Source: Curvularia sp. ZM96
Lineage: Eukaryota; Ascomycota; Dothideomycetes; Pleosporales; Pleosporaceae
DNA: 64,000 nucleotides
Assembly (NCBI GenBank): GCA_022457065.1
Contig: JAJGBQ010000001.1
Coordinates: 4,836,001 to 4,900,000 of the forward strand
Reading direction: 5' to 3'
Below, piece by piece: positions 12,496-25,343 of this stretch. Position 1 is the stretch's first letter. Each line of letters opens with the position of its first letter. The notes beneath the pieces are model-generated. The model made no database searches. It saw only the letters and a list, made by a program, of their open reading frames with translations, and was not told where the DNA came from. Both the position numbers and the translations under genes were made by a program.

Positions 12496-13321
12496 ATTAA
12501 TCTATAATTCCTCTCTCATACGCCCTGATTCTGATTCGTTCTTCCAGCAACCACAATCCTTAGACGATATACCCATTAATTGTTCACACACGGCCACAGC
12601 CGAAGGCATTCTCTGAATCCCGTTCCGATCTCCATACGAGAAACCTTTGATCAGTGGATTAGTAGTCAGGTGGATGACCCTCGGCGAATTACCGCTGCTG
12701 TATGTTTTTTGTTTCGCTCATTTTTTGGAGGGCACACATGTTGCTCTCTTGTTACGATTGGCCGATGCTAATTTCCTTTTTGATGTTTGTACTTTTGTTT
12801 GGCACCGTCTTACAGTTAACGCTCTTCTCTCATTATCGGATATGCCACGGGCAACACCACTTTCCTTTTCTCTCTTGAGATCGTCTTTGCTACGCGGCAT
12901 GCTTTGGTGTCTTCAGGTATAGAGTTGCAATGGTAATGCGAAACGTTGGCTAATGAGGCTGGTGCTGGATTTGTACCATGTGGGAGGATGCGACTGTATA
13001 CAGGGTGAATAGATGGATTCCTCGTTCAATGGCTCAACGAGAGTACATACACATTATATGTCACCACAAAAAGGTGTAATAAAAAAAGGGATATATCTTA
13101 CACTATGGGGAGAAAGTTTCGTTTGTTACGAAACCTAGTACGTGCAGATGTTCCAAGATGTTGCGATCTTGAGACAATCAAAATACGTGATGCCATTATC
13201 CAACTATAAACGTACTGTACTCTCCCAACGTGAAATGCACCATGTAATATATACATTGATTGCTCCAAACGCCAAACAGGAAAAAAAAAGTGGCGCGATC
13301 ATAACAACGGGCGCAGAGTGC
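12496..13321. other. Intergenic between convergent genes
   Basis: Holds the 3' ends of the rhodopsin-domain gene and VTI1. The sequence near 13060-13130 is AT-rich with an AAAAAAA run. Overlapping short open frames have no family resemblance. No gene is supported. Confidence 0.55.
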
Positions 13322-14241
13322 TCATCTGAACTTGCTGAAAATGACAGCAACAATAAGCAGCACCAAGACGGTTATAATCGCAATAGTAATGATGCGGTTC
13401 GTAGCCATCCTGCAGTAAGAATATGGTTAGTATCTCTTCGTCGCGCAAATCAAAAGGGCATCCATCTGTGGTGCTCCCTATCAACTGGGGATCTAGATGC
13501 AGGGGTAGATGGGAATGACTTTTGGGGGGGAGGGGGGGACATACCGTCTTGCCATGCCCCTCAATGTCTTGATACTCCGGTCGGTATAGCCCTCACTGTC
13601 GAGTAATATTACTCTGGTGTTCTCAATTTGCTCTCTCTGCCTATGCAAGTCGCCAAGCGTGCTGGCGCCAATCTGCTCCGTCTCGAGCGCAATCCGCTGG
13701 CTTTCCCTCAACCTGTTGCTCGACCTGTTCAAGCGATCTGTGCCAGAGAGAAGTTGTTGACGCTGCTCGAGTTGAGCGTCGCCGCCATCGGGGTTGTCAG
13801 TGTAGCGGTCGCCAAAGAGCTTGGAGCGGTCCGAAGTATACGTTTGTAGCTTGCGCTTGGTGGTATCGAGGTCGTGCTCAAAGTTGCGGAAGCGCGCGTT
13901 GTACTTGGATTTGAGGTTGGCTGGTATGTTGGACTTTTCAAGGCGCATCTGGCCAATCTGATCGGAGTATTTGTGAGCACTGTATTCCCGCATGTGTTGT
14001 CGCTTTGTTATGACGCTGAGGCCATTTCGCATGCGCGACATGTCTCTAGGCTGCGACTCACCAGCTCTTCTGCCTCTTCTAGCGCCCGCTCTGCTTTGCT
14101 GATGGCGGCTTTCCTGGGCTCGCCGGTTGTTTCTTTGATTTGCTCTAGTTGCTGGTTAAGATCGGCTTGTACCAGCTTGAGTTCGGCTTCGTAGCCGCCG
14201 AAGCGCTCGGTGCCAGCATCGGCGTCGATGAGATTGGACAT
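13322..14241 (-). CDS. VTI1: Vti1-type Qb-SNARE
   Basis: Membrane-anchored Qb-SNARE that drives fusion in Golgi-to-endosome, vacuolar and retrograde Golgi traffic in yeasts. Exons on the minus strand: 14241-14062, 13957-13545 and 13409-13322; introns are 104 and 135 bp. The product is 226 residues, against 217 in S. cerevisiae. Seen in order: the N-terminal Habc-type helical domain with FGGYEAELKLVQADLNQQLE and a conserved QMRLEKSNIP stretch, then the SNARE motif including LGDLHRQREQIENTR (with the zero-layer glutamine), then SIKTLRGMARRMATNRI leading into a C-terminal transmembrane anchor of about 19 hydrophobic residues that ends FSKFR. The last 28 residues plus the stop are in a tiny third exon that a single-ORF view would miss. 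It is divergent from the amine-oxidase gene. Confidence 0.95.
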
Positions 14242-15074
14242 GGTTTCAGTATGATGGGATCCAAACTGCAGTGGGCCGGAAAAGGTCGTGTAGGTCTGCG
14301 GTAGCGAACAGGTAAGTAGAGGCGTGCGTTGGATGTGCTCGTCGACGTGCAGGCGGATGGAGTGTCAAGTCCGAAGTCCAGAGCCCATGCGTAATGGCCG
14401 CATTTGCCAAGGCCATCCCTGTCTTGTCACGTGCATCACCTCCGTACCTGATTTCCTTGCTTGCACCTGCGGCCTGTCATAGATTTTGCAATATCTCTCG
14501 GAATGTATTCGAACTCGCCTGTTCGCAACAGTGCTTGTCTTAGTGTACATTTAGTAATTGCTTTTACCATATCAGCACATGTTGCGACAGCATCTTCCGC
14601 ACGTGTCCACACTTGGATCACACATGGTCGCATCGCGCAGCACTTTGCGGCCCAAGATGTCTCATGCGACACGAATACAAGAAACTAGATCCTCACTATT
14701 ATACTGGGTGGAGCCAGTGGGTATTAGTCAATGAGATCAGCAATCCACCCTATCACCATCGCTGTAGAGGGGTAATTCTAATCCGAGCACCAATAGTACC
14801 TTAATTAGTCCTATGCGATTCTGCTAGCTGCTTCTACCACGAGACATTATTGCACGACTTCCTGTGCATCTGTTTGAAGTTTGTGAAACTAGCAACGGCG
14901 GCATTAGTCATGTCCTATATGTACCGAGTTCGCTCCAACATCAATGACCTCATGACTCGCTTCTTTTCCACTCCTTCTGTTCGCTCTACCTTTTGTCCTT
15001 TGTTGCTTTTCCGTTTATCCAATTAGCATTCAAACTTTAGGCTGTTTGTGCAACCATCACGACGCTAGCTGACC
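14242..15074. promoter_or_regulatory. Divergent intergenic region VTI1 / amine oxidase
   Basis: 833 bp separate the two start codons, so both promoters must lie here. A pyrimidine-rich tract (about 14955-15015) precedes the ATG at 15075 and probably marks that core promoter or leader. No small gene is supported. Confidence 0.5.
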
Positions 15075-16717
15075 ATGAGCAAAGAGCAAGCGAAGAAGCG
15101 TATAGCCATTGTCGGTAGCGGCATATCTGGTCTAAGCGCCCTGTTTGCACTCCGCGATACGCAACACGAAGTACATCTTTTCGAAAAGGAGGAGCGACTA
15201 GGTGGCCATACAAACACGGCGATATGGAAGCACAATGGCAAGAGCACTCCTGTCGACACCGGCTTCATTGTTTTGAACACGGCGACATACCGTTCGTCTC
15301 TGCCCCGCACCTGCCACTGTCGAGTCGGAACTTAACAGAGAATAGCAAACTTTATCAAATTTCTCTCCGCGCTTCGCGTGAAGACTGTGGATTCGGAAAT
15401 GACTTTTGGTGTTTCTCGTGATGCCGGCGCTTTTGAATGGTCCGGTACATCTGGCAGTGCGTTGTTCGCTCAGCCATCCAATGCACTGAAGCCGTCTTTT
15501 TGGCGAATGATTTTCGACATTGTCCGCTTCAACCAGTTCGCTCTCAACTTGTTGTCAATTCCTCCAGGCTCACCAGCTGCCATTGCTGCTACGGAAATGA
15601 GCATTGGAGAATATCTGGAACAAGAGGGCTATTCGGACGCGTTTAGAGACGATTATTTGATCCCAATGACTGCATGTGTTTGGAGCACTGGTGCCGACAA
15701 GTGTGCTCTGGAATTCCCAGCCTTGACGCTTGTACGGTTCATGTGGAACCATCACCTGCTTAGCACGATTGCCGAAAGACCGCCTTGGTTGACAATCGAA
15801 GGAGGATCCAGCAAATATATTGATGCTGTGTTGGAGCTAGCAGGTAACTGCGAAGGCCACCTTGGAACACCTGTCTTGGCTGCGAGGAGAAAGGAGAACA
15901 ACAGGATTGAACTAATGTTGGGTGGAAGAGGCGAGGGCCAGACGGAAATTTTCGACGAGGTTGTACTGGCTTGCCATGGAGATCAAGCAAGATGGATATT
16001 GGGCGACGATGCAACCGACAAAGAGAAAGAAATTCTTGACGCATTCGAGACAACACCCAATGTTGCCTACTTGCACAATGACGTCTCGGTAAGTCTACAA
16101 GGCATTCACATGTAGTAGATGTTCACTAAAACAATTCCTAGCTCATGCCCAAACGACGTGTTGCTTGGTCCGCATGGAACTATCTTACTACATCCAAAGC
16201 CAATCCACCAAAGGACGCTAACCTCACGACCTCTTCTGGTAGACTCGAAACTGTTTGTTTGACTTATGATATGAACACTCTCCAACACATCCCACGAGAG
16301 ACCTTTTCCTCGGTGCTCGTCACTCTCAACCCACCTTCGCCACCTTCCCCTGCTCTGACACAAGCAACGTTTCAATACCGCCACCCGTTGTACAACGCCC
16401 GGATGGTGCTTGCCCAAGATCGCCTCGATGAGATACAGGGTAAGCAAGGCATCTGGTACGCGGGCGCGTGGACGTGTTACGGGTTCCATGAAGACGGATG
16501 CCGAAGTGGATTGCAGGTTGGTGAGAAACTGGGTGGAAAAGCGGGATGGGAGGTGGTAGATGCAAAGTTTATGCGCGGCAGGAAGCCCGTCTTGGAATGG
16601 AAGGACTATGTGGTGAGGGTGATTATTCTGTTGGTGCAGATGGTAATTAGTGTTTTGGACTTCTTGTTGGAGACGAAGAAGACGACGAAGACCACAGGGA
16701 AGACAAAAGAGCTGTAG
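15075..16717 (+). CDS. FAD-dependent amine-oxidase-like flavoprotein
   Basis: NAD(P)/FAD-binding protein of the amine-oxidase/desaturase-like superfamily (bacterial relatives are the COG2907 'predicted NAD/FAD-binding' proteins often encoded near cyclopropane-fatty-acid synthases). Exons: 15075-15291, 15346-16088 and 16142-16717, giving 511 residues. The N-terminal Rossmann motif is VGSGISGLSA, followed by LFEKEERLGGHTNT, the usual FAD-contacting acidic residue and GG loop. The family block VDTGFIVLNTATYPNF is recovered only after removing the 54-bp intron. Later family segments are MTFGVSRDAGAFEWSG and SLMPKRRVAWSAWNY, and near the C-terminus GIWYAGAWTCYGFHEDG. A hydrophobic stretch close to the end suggests membrane attachment. 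The substrate is unknown; a role in modifying lipids is inference from the bacterial neighbourhoods. Confidence 0.9.
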
Positions 16718-19700
16718 TTGCCTGCGTTCTTCACTGGGCTATCTAAGTTTAAGCAAGAGCAGGCAGTGTCTTCTATTGTGTCACTGCATGTATCGCTTCA
16801 ATCATACACTGTACCTGAAGCTCGGTAATCGTCGCTCTCCCACTAGTGGAGACTTAGGCCGCCCTCTGGCGCTTATGTTTTTCACTATCAGCCATAGCCC
16901 TATCACCTATCGCAGCATGACCGACGTCAAATCTTGTCCCAACTTTATTGTTTTCTTAACAATCATGGTCAGGTTCGCTGAGATGTTAAAAGTTTATATA
17001 TAGGATTAGTGCTAGTATACGGATCAAGCCAAACACAAGAAAAAGTCTTTTATTATATGAACAAGATCTAGAGTATGGCTGCTCGTTTATCGTGATGTGT
17101 AACCCATTTTGTACCGCTTCTGATGTTGCGAAGACCAATATAGTCTAAAAGTATTTCCAAGAAAACAAAACTGCCCACCCATGCGCGTCCAAGCAATACT
17201 GCTCAGGTTTCTAAGTACACCCGCAATGCCACACCAATTGAACCGTTTATGCCGAATTCCTCCTAACATGCCCTGGCCGCCAAATGGCCAGTTCTTGGTT
17301 CTCCATAGAATTTTGTAGTGTACGCCTGGAGATGGAGGATGTTCTTGCTCGTGTTTTCCCATCGATTTGTCGCTTGATTTCGTAGTCCCATCTGAGATAC
17401 TGCTGAAAAGCAGTAATGACATGGGGTGACATTATTGTCATGACAGAGCGTAGACTGTGATATAAGAGAGAGTAAAAGTGTCAAAGGGAGAAGTTATGGT
17501 GTATGGAATATGTGGACATTGAGGAAAGCGGCGGAAGGTTATGACAACATGCAGCAGGGAAACAGTTTACTTCAAATATGACAACAACCTCGAGGGGCAG
17601 GGGAAGAACAAACGTGAGCGGTCTGGTCAAAACATGGTTCCAAGCCTGACCCTGCTGTTCAAAGGCAGTAAGCGCTGCTGGACGATAAGAGTCATCTCAA
17701 CAAAGTGGCCATGATCGTGAAAGGGACGTGCTGTATGGGTCCGATGCGAAACATAGCGTTCGCATGGGTTGCCGCCGCGCCTTGGGTCTTTGGTCGCTTT
17801 GATTGGCGTCGCATTGCGCTGAAGTTCAAGATGCTGCAAAATCTGATGTACATGGGAACAATCGTGATAAGATGAGGCTGAGCGGTGAGCGGGATGATTG
17901 GCCTTACACGTGTACATAGACCCACCTTACCGCTTTAGGTCACAACACCAAGTTTCACCGTGAGAGTTGTCGACCCCTTTATCACCAATGAATCTGCGAT
18001 GAATGTTGAAGAGCTGCTGTACACCTCAGCCTTTGATGACTTTATCAGCAATCGCTTCCGCGGCCGTTTGTAATACCTGTTTTTCTTGGTAGAGTTGCTC
18101 AACTTCGCGAGCTCAAGGCGAGCAGGTACCATCACGGCAGTCTGTGCAGCCTTTCTGACCTTTCTGCTTGCCACGGGAACCCCTAGCGCACTTTTATTAT
18201 TTAGGTGTTCCTTGGAACATCAGAGCATGGTGGTTCCCGGTTGTATGGACTGCATTGCTGAACAGCGTGTAGGTTGCGCACTCTGTTTAATCGTCAGCTT
18301 ACTTCTACGAACAAGATGTTAAAGCCTCTGTCGCTTCACAGCTGGCATTAGTGCCGTTACATAAGTACAGCTAGAGCCGCTATATATCTAGTTCTTTAGG
18401 GTGCTGTTCTTTTCCAATTTTATTACCTGTACGGATGGTAACTTGCAGCGTGGCGCCCCTTGGATACATTTAGGCCTCCCTACAGTCCCTGTAAGCTGTA
18501 TATGACTCTTAACCGGTGACGTATAGCCACAGTAATCATGACAGCAACGTCTTTAACTGGCATATTTAATCCTCATCCAAGTATTCACCTGTGCATATGA
18601 CAAGATTTGCTTAGTTTTCTCCCTACTTAGATTGCTTTTCGTCTTCTTGCTCATGTGACTGCAATATGACGGAAATGCGTCATAGGCTGAAATATCTGAA
18701 ACAGCTTTACACACCATCTTCTGCGATGGGTTACTTGGGAAAAGCAAAAGGAAAAAGTAAAGCGGGTAGATCCGACAAGGATCGTCATCTGAAAACAAGG
18801 CTGATCGACATCTTACGCAGATGTAGTATTTCTTTTGCCATTGCGCCATCTAGAGATTACTAGTGCCTTAGTAGATGCATTTGCTTTTTGTGAGGTGACT
18901 CACATATTAGCTACATGTGTGTACATGCGGACTATCAGAATGGGATTTTGAGTGCTTCTTGCGTAGTAGTCCTGTATGGAAACCGGTAGGGGCGTAGACA
19001 AAGAAAATGTGGCGAGGCGAATATGCCAGGGATAGCTCTCCGTGATCGGATGTACGAGCACAATCGAAAAAAAAAACAATAGTGAAGGATACGTTTTGAA
19101 GACCAAGGCACGAGGGAGTTTGGATAGAATACACGTATTCCGTGAGTTGCATTTGATACTAGTTGTTAAACGGCCTCTCAGGGTATACAAATGCGTAAAG
19201 CCAGGAACAAAATGCCGAATTATTATCCGATTCCAAATAAAGTCATATTGCAGGATAAAAGCTGCTGTTTCGTTGCATGAAGCTGTGCATATGTGTCGAA
19301 TCGTGAATATACAGCCTCATGTCTGTTCTGAAGTAGGGGAAATGACAGAGACTGACTATGATGGCGAAAATTGCATTCGCTCTGCATAACATGGATCGTC
19401 TGGTCCACGAAAGGGGCCCTCGTCTCGACGAACAAAGAGTGGGATGCGGGATCTTGCCCATGTAGGTGAAAGCTCCTCTTGGTGCCGAACATGTGGTGGA
19501 GCGGATTCCAGGAGAAAATCATACGCGGGTGACTTTGGTAACGACACCACCGGTCTACCTCGACCATGGCCGTCTGGGACTCTAAATAGCGAATCCAGAC
19601 TGCTCCTATGAACCTCGGCGCTCCATGACTGGTCCCAGACATCAACAGTACGAATGCAGAATTCGTTCAAGGGGAGCTCGCACCGAGTCACCTGCCCGGT

Positions 19701-22700
19701 ATCAACTGAGGCATCGACATAGGTCGTGATGAGACCATGCAAATTCAAATCAACTTGGCTGAAAGTACGACCGTGATAGCCTAGGTTGACATAAGTAGCT
19801 AGTAGACGCAGGTATTCGCATCGAGTTGCATCTTGGGCATGATCTAGGCTGGTGAATGGCCCCATCAAATGGTCCATGGGAGGGTCGTTGGGGGCAGAGA
19901 TATGCTTCCAGTAATGAAGGACTTGGAAGCCTATTCCTGGAGTATGATCTGGCAGGCGACTGTTTGCAGAGTCCATAGGGGCGACCAACATATGCTGGGC
20001 ATGCTTCAGGGGCTATCCAGAGTTGAGGTGTGTTTACAGCGTACAATGGATATTGAGATTGGAGGAAATAACCCTTTCCGACCAAAGCGCGTCTCGTTTG
20101 CAGATATGTTTGCAGTTGGGAATTGTCCTGCTTCAAACATTTGCTACCTATAGTCTCCACCAAATGTTTGCGTTTGCCCAGCTTACGCAGTCTGGTGGCC
20201 AGAGCCTTGCTCAGTAAGTATGCTGCGGTTAGCGTCTGGATTAGTTTGTCATACTACGGTCCACTCGTGGATGCTGGCAGACATGATTACTGTACTGTGG
20301 TACCTGCTTCTTGTCCTCACTAACCACGCCTACGGATGCTATGTCACAGACACAGCCCCAACTTGGGCTGGGGTTAGAGGAGCGCCAAGCACGTACGGTG
20401 CCTGGCCGATGATGAAGTTTCCCTGGGCCGAGAACAATAAAGGGGCTGAAAGAGTTGCTGCGAGCGGTAGGCCAAATTAGGTTTGCCGACTCAGCCCAGT
20501 GGGTAGCCATTGATAGCGCCTTGTCTTGATACTCTACACAACTCGCGCACAATGCCACGCCATGTCTACCGTTGAAAAGGAAGGTACGTAGTAGTTACCG
20601 TTAGCCCCAGACGGATCATCTCGCAGTTCCACGCCGCAAATGGAACAGTGGACGACTTCCCCCGAACATGGGGATTGTTGGCACGGCTGGGAGATGAGGA
20701 CATGGGATTTGGATGCCATGTGGGCTAGGTCTGTACCTGTTTGATTCGCGCGCAGGGCGGGCCCGGTGGCACTTATCACGGGTAGAGAGCTACATGTCAA
20801 GGACGCCACCAAGCAGTTACGACATGGCGTTGGGATAATCAAACTTCCCTAGAGGATCCCGTTGTTGTCGCGTGCAAATGGCGCGCTCTCAGCGGTGATT
20901 GGCTAGCCATAACAAAAAGAGTGCAGCGGTATGCTTGCAAAAGTGGGTAGGGAAGAGGTGATCGGCGATCAAGATCGCCAAGGCGATCGCAAGTGGGCTG
21001 TGGGGTAGGTAGCTATACAGAGAGTAGTAGTGGTAGGGACGGTGGCTTCAGTTCCTGGTGTACCAGATCAGCGTCGTGGTGGCCCAGGGTCCTGGAGGCG
21101 GCGGCCGAACGTTACCCAAGGAAAAAGAAAGTTTTTTTTTGTGGATGCGAGTGCGCCAAGGGGGGAAGGGAGAGGGCGAAGAAGATGGTGGGAAAGCGTA
21201 TTGGTAGGCAGAGTGGATCATGCAGTGACGAATCCAGTCGGCGAAGTGGAAGGGATTTTTGACAGAAACCCTTGCGCTAATGGGAAGGGCGTCTGTCAGT
21301 GTGTGAATGTACGTAGGTGTGCGCATATTGTGTTTTGGTCATGGCGGATGGTGTGCTGCGCATAAAGTCGAAGGGTAGAGGGCGTGTAGTACAGCGACAT
21401 GTCAGCCACGTGGAGGAAGGGGGTCGGCTCAAGTCCGCGACAAAGGTTCTGACGGGCGCCAGGGACAGTGACCCAGGTTGCAAATTCCAGAGTTTCGGCG
21501 ACGCCTAGTGAGTGGTTAGTTCTGACAGCGAAGGCGAGGGATACCAGCTCAGGCTCAGGCACCGGCACAAGGCGCGAGTGTTGGACTGGTACGCTTGGTG
21601 TTAGCTGGTCCAGGTAGCGGACCAATCGGCCAGGGCAAGACGGGATGCTTCGGTTCTCCTCAGCAGCTGCAAAGCATCTTCGCCAAATCATGCCCAATGC
21701 GGCCTGGTGCTCGTCGGAAAGGCTGCTAGACGTTTACATACGTGTGCGTGTATCTGCATTATCGCGGGACAAGCAACGGCTACAGAGAGGTGATGGCCTG
21801 TGCAAATCGCAGGCGGTTGGTCCCGGGGAGAGGGCACTCGTGGCCTTGGTCCCAGCTCGGCCCTCATTGCAAGACGTCATGAGGGGCACCGAGACGAGGT
21901 GTTGTTGCACATGGATGGATAGATGGGTAGGTAGGTAGGTAGGGAGAGACGTGATGTTTCTGCTCGTGCCATGCGTTCGTGGGAGGTGGTGGTTGGGCGG
22001 AGAACAGGCTGGCAGTCGGGAAGCGGACTGGGGCGCGCTCTCATTGGCTGAGGATCGACATCCCGGCTGCCCATCAGTGGCATGGGTCGAGGGCTGTGGC
22101 TGTCTGGAATAACGTCACCTCTTGAATGCCCATCTCCACTACTGCCATCTCTCTTCGTCTGCTGCTTGGCAGCGTTGACATGGCGCGTTGCGTGAGCCAC
22201 GCCGTCAAGGGCGATGTGCACTCTGTCGCATCTTCATTTCCCAACGGCCTCGCAGGCAAACCGATCTGGGGTGACAGTGGGCGCCCGCCGGGCCGCCGTG
22301 GACGTGTGTACGGCGTACGTATTTAGATACGAGCCGTGTAATCTAACTTTTGTGCGAGAAGGGCCGCATCAGTCGGAAGCAGGAGGGCGGCAGAGGCCCA
22401 GGCGATCGGCACACGCCTGGCACAGGGACATGTCGTCGGCTGGCCTTCTAGCGCAGCATCGCCAGCATCGCGTCCATGCACTTCTAGCCTCGAGAACCAT
22501 GTGCCTGTCCACGGCTAAACGCACTTTGTCCATGCGTGGGGCGACTGCCGACGCTATACTGTAGTCCTTACATACTTACATGTGCCTCTCGCTCTCGCAT
22601 TGGGGCCCCTACTACTTATATCATACCGTGCAACCCACTCCAAGCACTCTTGCCCTGCGCTTGCGCAAACGGCGTCCCGCTCAACAGCCCATTCGCTTTG

Positions 22701-22827
22701 TTTCTGGTCCCGGTTCTTTACACAACTGCCCTCTCACTCCTACCCGCTTACTAGTCCGTTGGATCAACCCAACCCCATTTCCTCCACCTTCGTTTTCCGA
22801 CTGACCACACACTCGCATCTGCCCACC
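16718..22827. other. 6.1-kb intergenic region, no firmly supported gene
   Basis: The longest gene-poor stretch of the euchromatic part. The first half (about 16.9-19.4 kb) is moderately AT-rich; the second half is GC-richer and contains a (GGTA)n run at about 21923-21942. One long minus-strand ORF (19356-19991) is listed separately. The final 250 bp is C/T-rich and is the RGS gene leader. No transposon termini or tRNAs were recognised. Confidence 0.45.
19356..19991 (-). CDS. Unassigned 211-codon ORF
   Basis: Uninterrupted minus-strand frame with an ATG at 19991. The predicted product has no signal peptide, no membrane segment and no motif I recognise; it contains segments such as WDQSWSAEVHRSSLDSLF. 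No introns were needed, and a downstream frame overlaps it on the same strand. It may be an orphan gene, a decayed gene or chance; it stands out only by its length within a gene-poor region. Confidence 0.2.
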   Translation of the reverse strand: MLVAPMDSANSRLPDHTPGIGFQVLHYWKHISAPNDPPMDHLMGPFTSLDHAQDATRCEYLRLLATYVNLGYHGRTFSQVDLNLHGLITTYVDASVDTGQVTRCELPLNEFCIRTVDVWDQSWSAEVHRSSLDSLFRVPDGHGRGRPVVSLPKSPAYDFLLESAPPHVRHQEELSPTWARSRIPLFVRRDEGPFRGPDDPCYAERMQFSPS

Positions 22828-24287
22828 ATGGTCTACTCGTTGTCCTATCGCCGCCCAGGCCGCGTTGCTCTTCCCGATGATGCCTCGGCCGTCTCTGCTG
22901 ACACCAAGCGTGAGACCATCCGTGGCTCCGTCAAGTCTGGTAGCAGTGGCATGTCCAATGGCATTCCCGAAGCCCTGTCCTTTGACAATATCATCGCGGG
23001 TGGCACTTGCCCCGTACGTTGTACCCCATCTCACTTCTTCCTCGAGCTCAGTCCGCTGACTGCAACCAGCCCTGCACGGTTCGTGACTTTATGAACTTCC
23101 TCAAGTACATTGAACTCTCTGCCGAGAACCTGCAATTCTTTCTCTGGTACCGTGACTATGTCAGGCGCTTCAACGCCCTGCCGGAAAGCGAAAAGGTCTT
23201 GTCGCCTGAGTGGACCGGCGAGACCAGCCATGGTAATGACATCAAGTCCAACCCACGAGTCTTTGGCTCCGAAGCCGCAGATATCCTCAAGGGCACCGAC
23301 TTCGCCACAGAAGGCCGCCTCGGTGAAGCCGAAAAGGGTGCTGGTGACCCCTTCAACACTCCACCTCGCACCCCTAACAGCTTCGACCACAGGGGCGCCG
23401 AGTCCTTTGTTACCGACGACTACAGCAGGGCCACTTCCAAGATTGATCATGCGCAGCGTGCTGCTGGCGCCTTTGAGAACGCAGGCCTCAAATGGAAACC
23501 ACGTGAGTAGAGCCTTTCTTACCTCCAGCCATGCCATTACTCATACGCCGCAGTTTCTGTTCAGCCTTACCGGGAAGAGATCAACCGAATCATCTCCATC
23601 TACATTGCCGACAACGGTCCCAGGCAGCTGAACCTGTCGTCCAAGGAGCACACTGCGTTGATGCATGCACTCCAGAACACGACCCATCCGTCTGCCTTCA
23701 ACGACGTCATCACATCGGTCGAATGGTCGCTTCGTTGCCAGGCCCACCCCAACTTCATCCGCTGGACCATTTGCAATGGCAACCGTCCTCGTGTCATCTT
23801 TGCACGCGGTCTCGGTATTGGCGGAATCGTCGGTGGTCTCATCGCCGCCATTGTCCTCACCCTCAGCGGCGCTGGCCGTGCATGGCGCGTCATGTCGTTG
23901 ATCGGCTTCTTCATTGGCGTCTCTACCCTGATTGCCGCCTGGAAGGGCATGTGTGTTGTGCTCCACGGCATGCATCACCGCCATCTTCGCCCGTGGGAGC
24001 TCTTTGCGTCCGACGACGAACTCCAGGTCGACGACCTCAAGTCCGACTCATTCCAGAGCCTTGAATCCCATGCATCGAGCAATTCCTACGAGGATGAGCC
24101 ATGGGTTGCACGCTACGAGAAGCGCAACCTTGTCCGCAAGGTCTTTGATCGCGAGCTCTGGATTCAGGAGCCTGCTCTTCGCCAGATCCAGGACACCATC
24201 TTCATTCAAGCCATTCTCGGCGCCCTCATCATCTCTGGCGTGGCTGTTGGCATCTTCTGCGCCATTCCCAAGGGCAATTTCTTCTGA
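22828..24287 (+). CDS. RGS-domain protein with C-terminal membrane segments
   Basis: Probable regulator of G-protein signalling of the membrane-attached fungal type (comparable to Rax1-like proteins). Exons: 22828-23013, 23070-23502 and 23554-24287; introns of 56 and 51 bp; 450 residues. The ATG has a strong fungal context (CCACCATGG). The RGS domain begins at residue 63 with PCTVRDFMNFLKYIELSAEN and LQFFLWYRDYVRRF, is interrupted by a roughly 100-residue acidic/Pro insert, and resumes with YREEINRIISIYI, LNLSSKEHTALMHAL and HPSAFNDVITSVEWSL. Three hydrophobic segments follow (about 292-314, 322-346 and 421-445). The RGS domain would therefore face the cytosol and act as a GTPase-activating or scaffold module at a membrane. 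Which G-alpha it serves is unknown. The split RGS domain fits this fungal subgroup rather than FlbA-type RGS proteins. Confidence 0.9.
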
Positions 24288-25343
24288 GCCCGCACTTCCG
24301 CCTCAACTCTGTTTCTCTCTCCATTTTCATTCCTCTTGATACCCAATTACCGTGTCTTGGCGATACGGAACCGATGCTTTTCTGCCAGGGTCTGGATGGT
24401 ATGTGTACATCCGCTAGTGGAACTGTCTGTTCTCGACGGAGGAAGTACAGCAATCGTCTCGCGTTGCGGACAGGACTCTTGTGTGACAGAACCGAAGGAA
24501 CGCACGAGGATAGTAGCTAGTAGTGAAAACTCTATAGATCATACGGCAAACCAATTTCAAACAAATATTGACGTATGTCTAAGCTCCGCTGAACAATGGA
24601 CAAGTCAAAGGCCACGACATCGGGGCGATCGGCGTACACAGCGTTTACCTGGTCTCTCCCACAACCAGTAAAAACCGGAAAATCAAAGCTACCTTGCGCT
24701 GTCCACACAGTAAATGATGAATAACTGTGGCAACTACAGCAACTTTTGAAAGTAGAGTTGGAAGTGCTAAGAGCATAGCAAATAGTAAGTAGCTGTAGTA
24801 ACTATAGCTACTTTTAAGACGTTAGTTTTACTAGAATGCATGGAGGAGCAGAGCTGGTGTCCACCCTCCACGCTTCCCAACCATGGCGTCAGCTGTCTTC
24901 CCCTGAACAGGCTCACCGGACGTGCAACTATGGTTCCGCTTACTCCAGAACCATGGTGAGCAGGTGAGGTGGCGGTGGACGTGGTCGTCGGCATGCACCG
25001 CCGCGGCGGGGAGCCCCGGGAAGCGAGCAAATAAGCGCCTCCCAGCGGCGGGGTTCGCTGTGTAAAGAAGCAGCCGCGACCCACACTTCCCATTGGGCCC
25101 GCTGCGTCACCCACCAGAGCTGACCATGCTTCCGTCATGTGCGCTGCAGCTGTGCTGTGCTGCGTTGTGCGCCTCCGTGCTGTGCTGTGCTGTGCTACGC
25201 TTCCGTCTCCTCCATCATTATCATCACCATCGTTCCCTCACTCTCAACCCCGCCCTGCTCTATTCTTCTGCACCCAGAATCCATGCATGCGCTAGCCGCC
25301 AGCCTCACCTTGCCCGCCTGACCTCTGCCCTCGCTCACAATTC
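24288..25343. other. Intergenic with simple repeats
   Basis: Contains an AT-rich stretch (about 24700-24830) made of similar short words such as AGTAACTATAGCTACTTT, and a (TGCTG)n-like run near 25150-25200. The part just before 25344 is C/T-rich with many TC and CCT words and is the likely leader of the next gene. No gene is supported. Confidence 0.5.
25143..25200 (+). repeat. TGCTG-type microsatellite
   Basis: Repeated CTGTG/TGCTG words, broken by a TGCGCCTCCG interruption, about 145-200 bp upstream of the start codon at 25344. It probably lies in the promoter or 5' leader of that gene, where length variation could occur. Confidence 0.6.

Noticed and set aside
13493..14041. Reading 182 codons as a complete gene
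   Set aside because: It is exon 2 of VTI1 read into its flanking introns; the true start is in the upstream exon and the membrane anchor in exon 3.
21030..21697. Overlapping 90-130-codon ORFs on both strands
   Set aside because: No domain, biased composition, mutually overlapping; no splice model gives a recognisable product.
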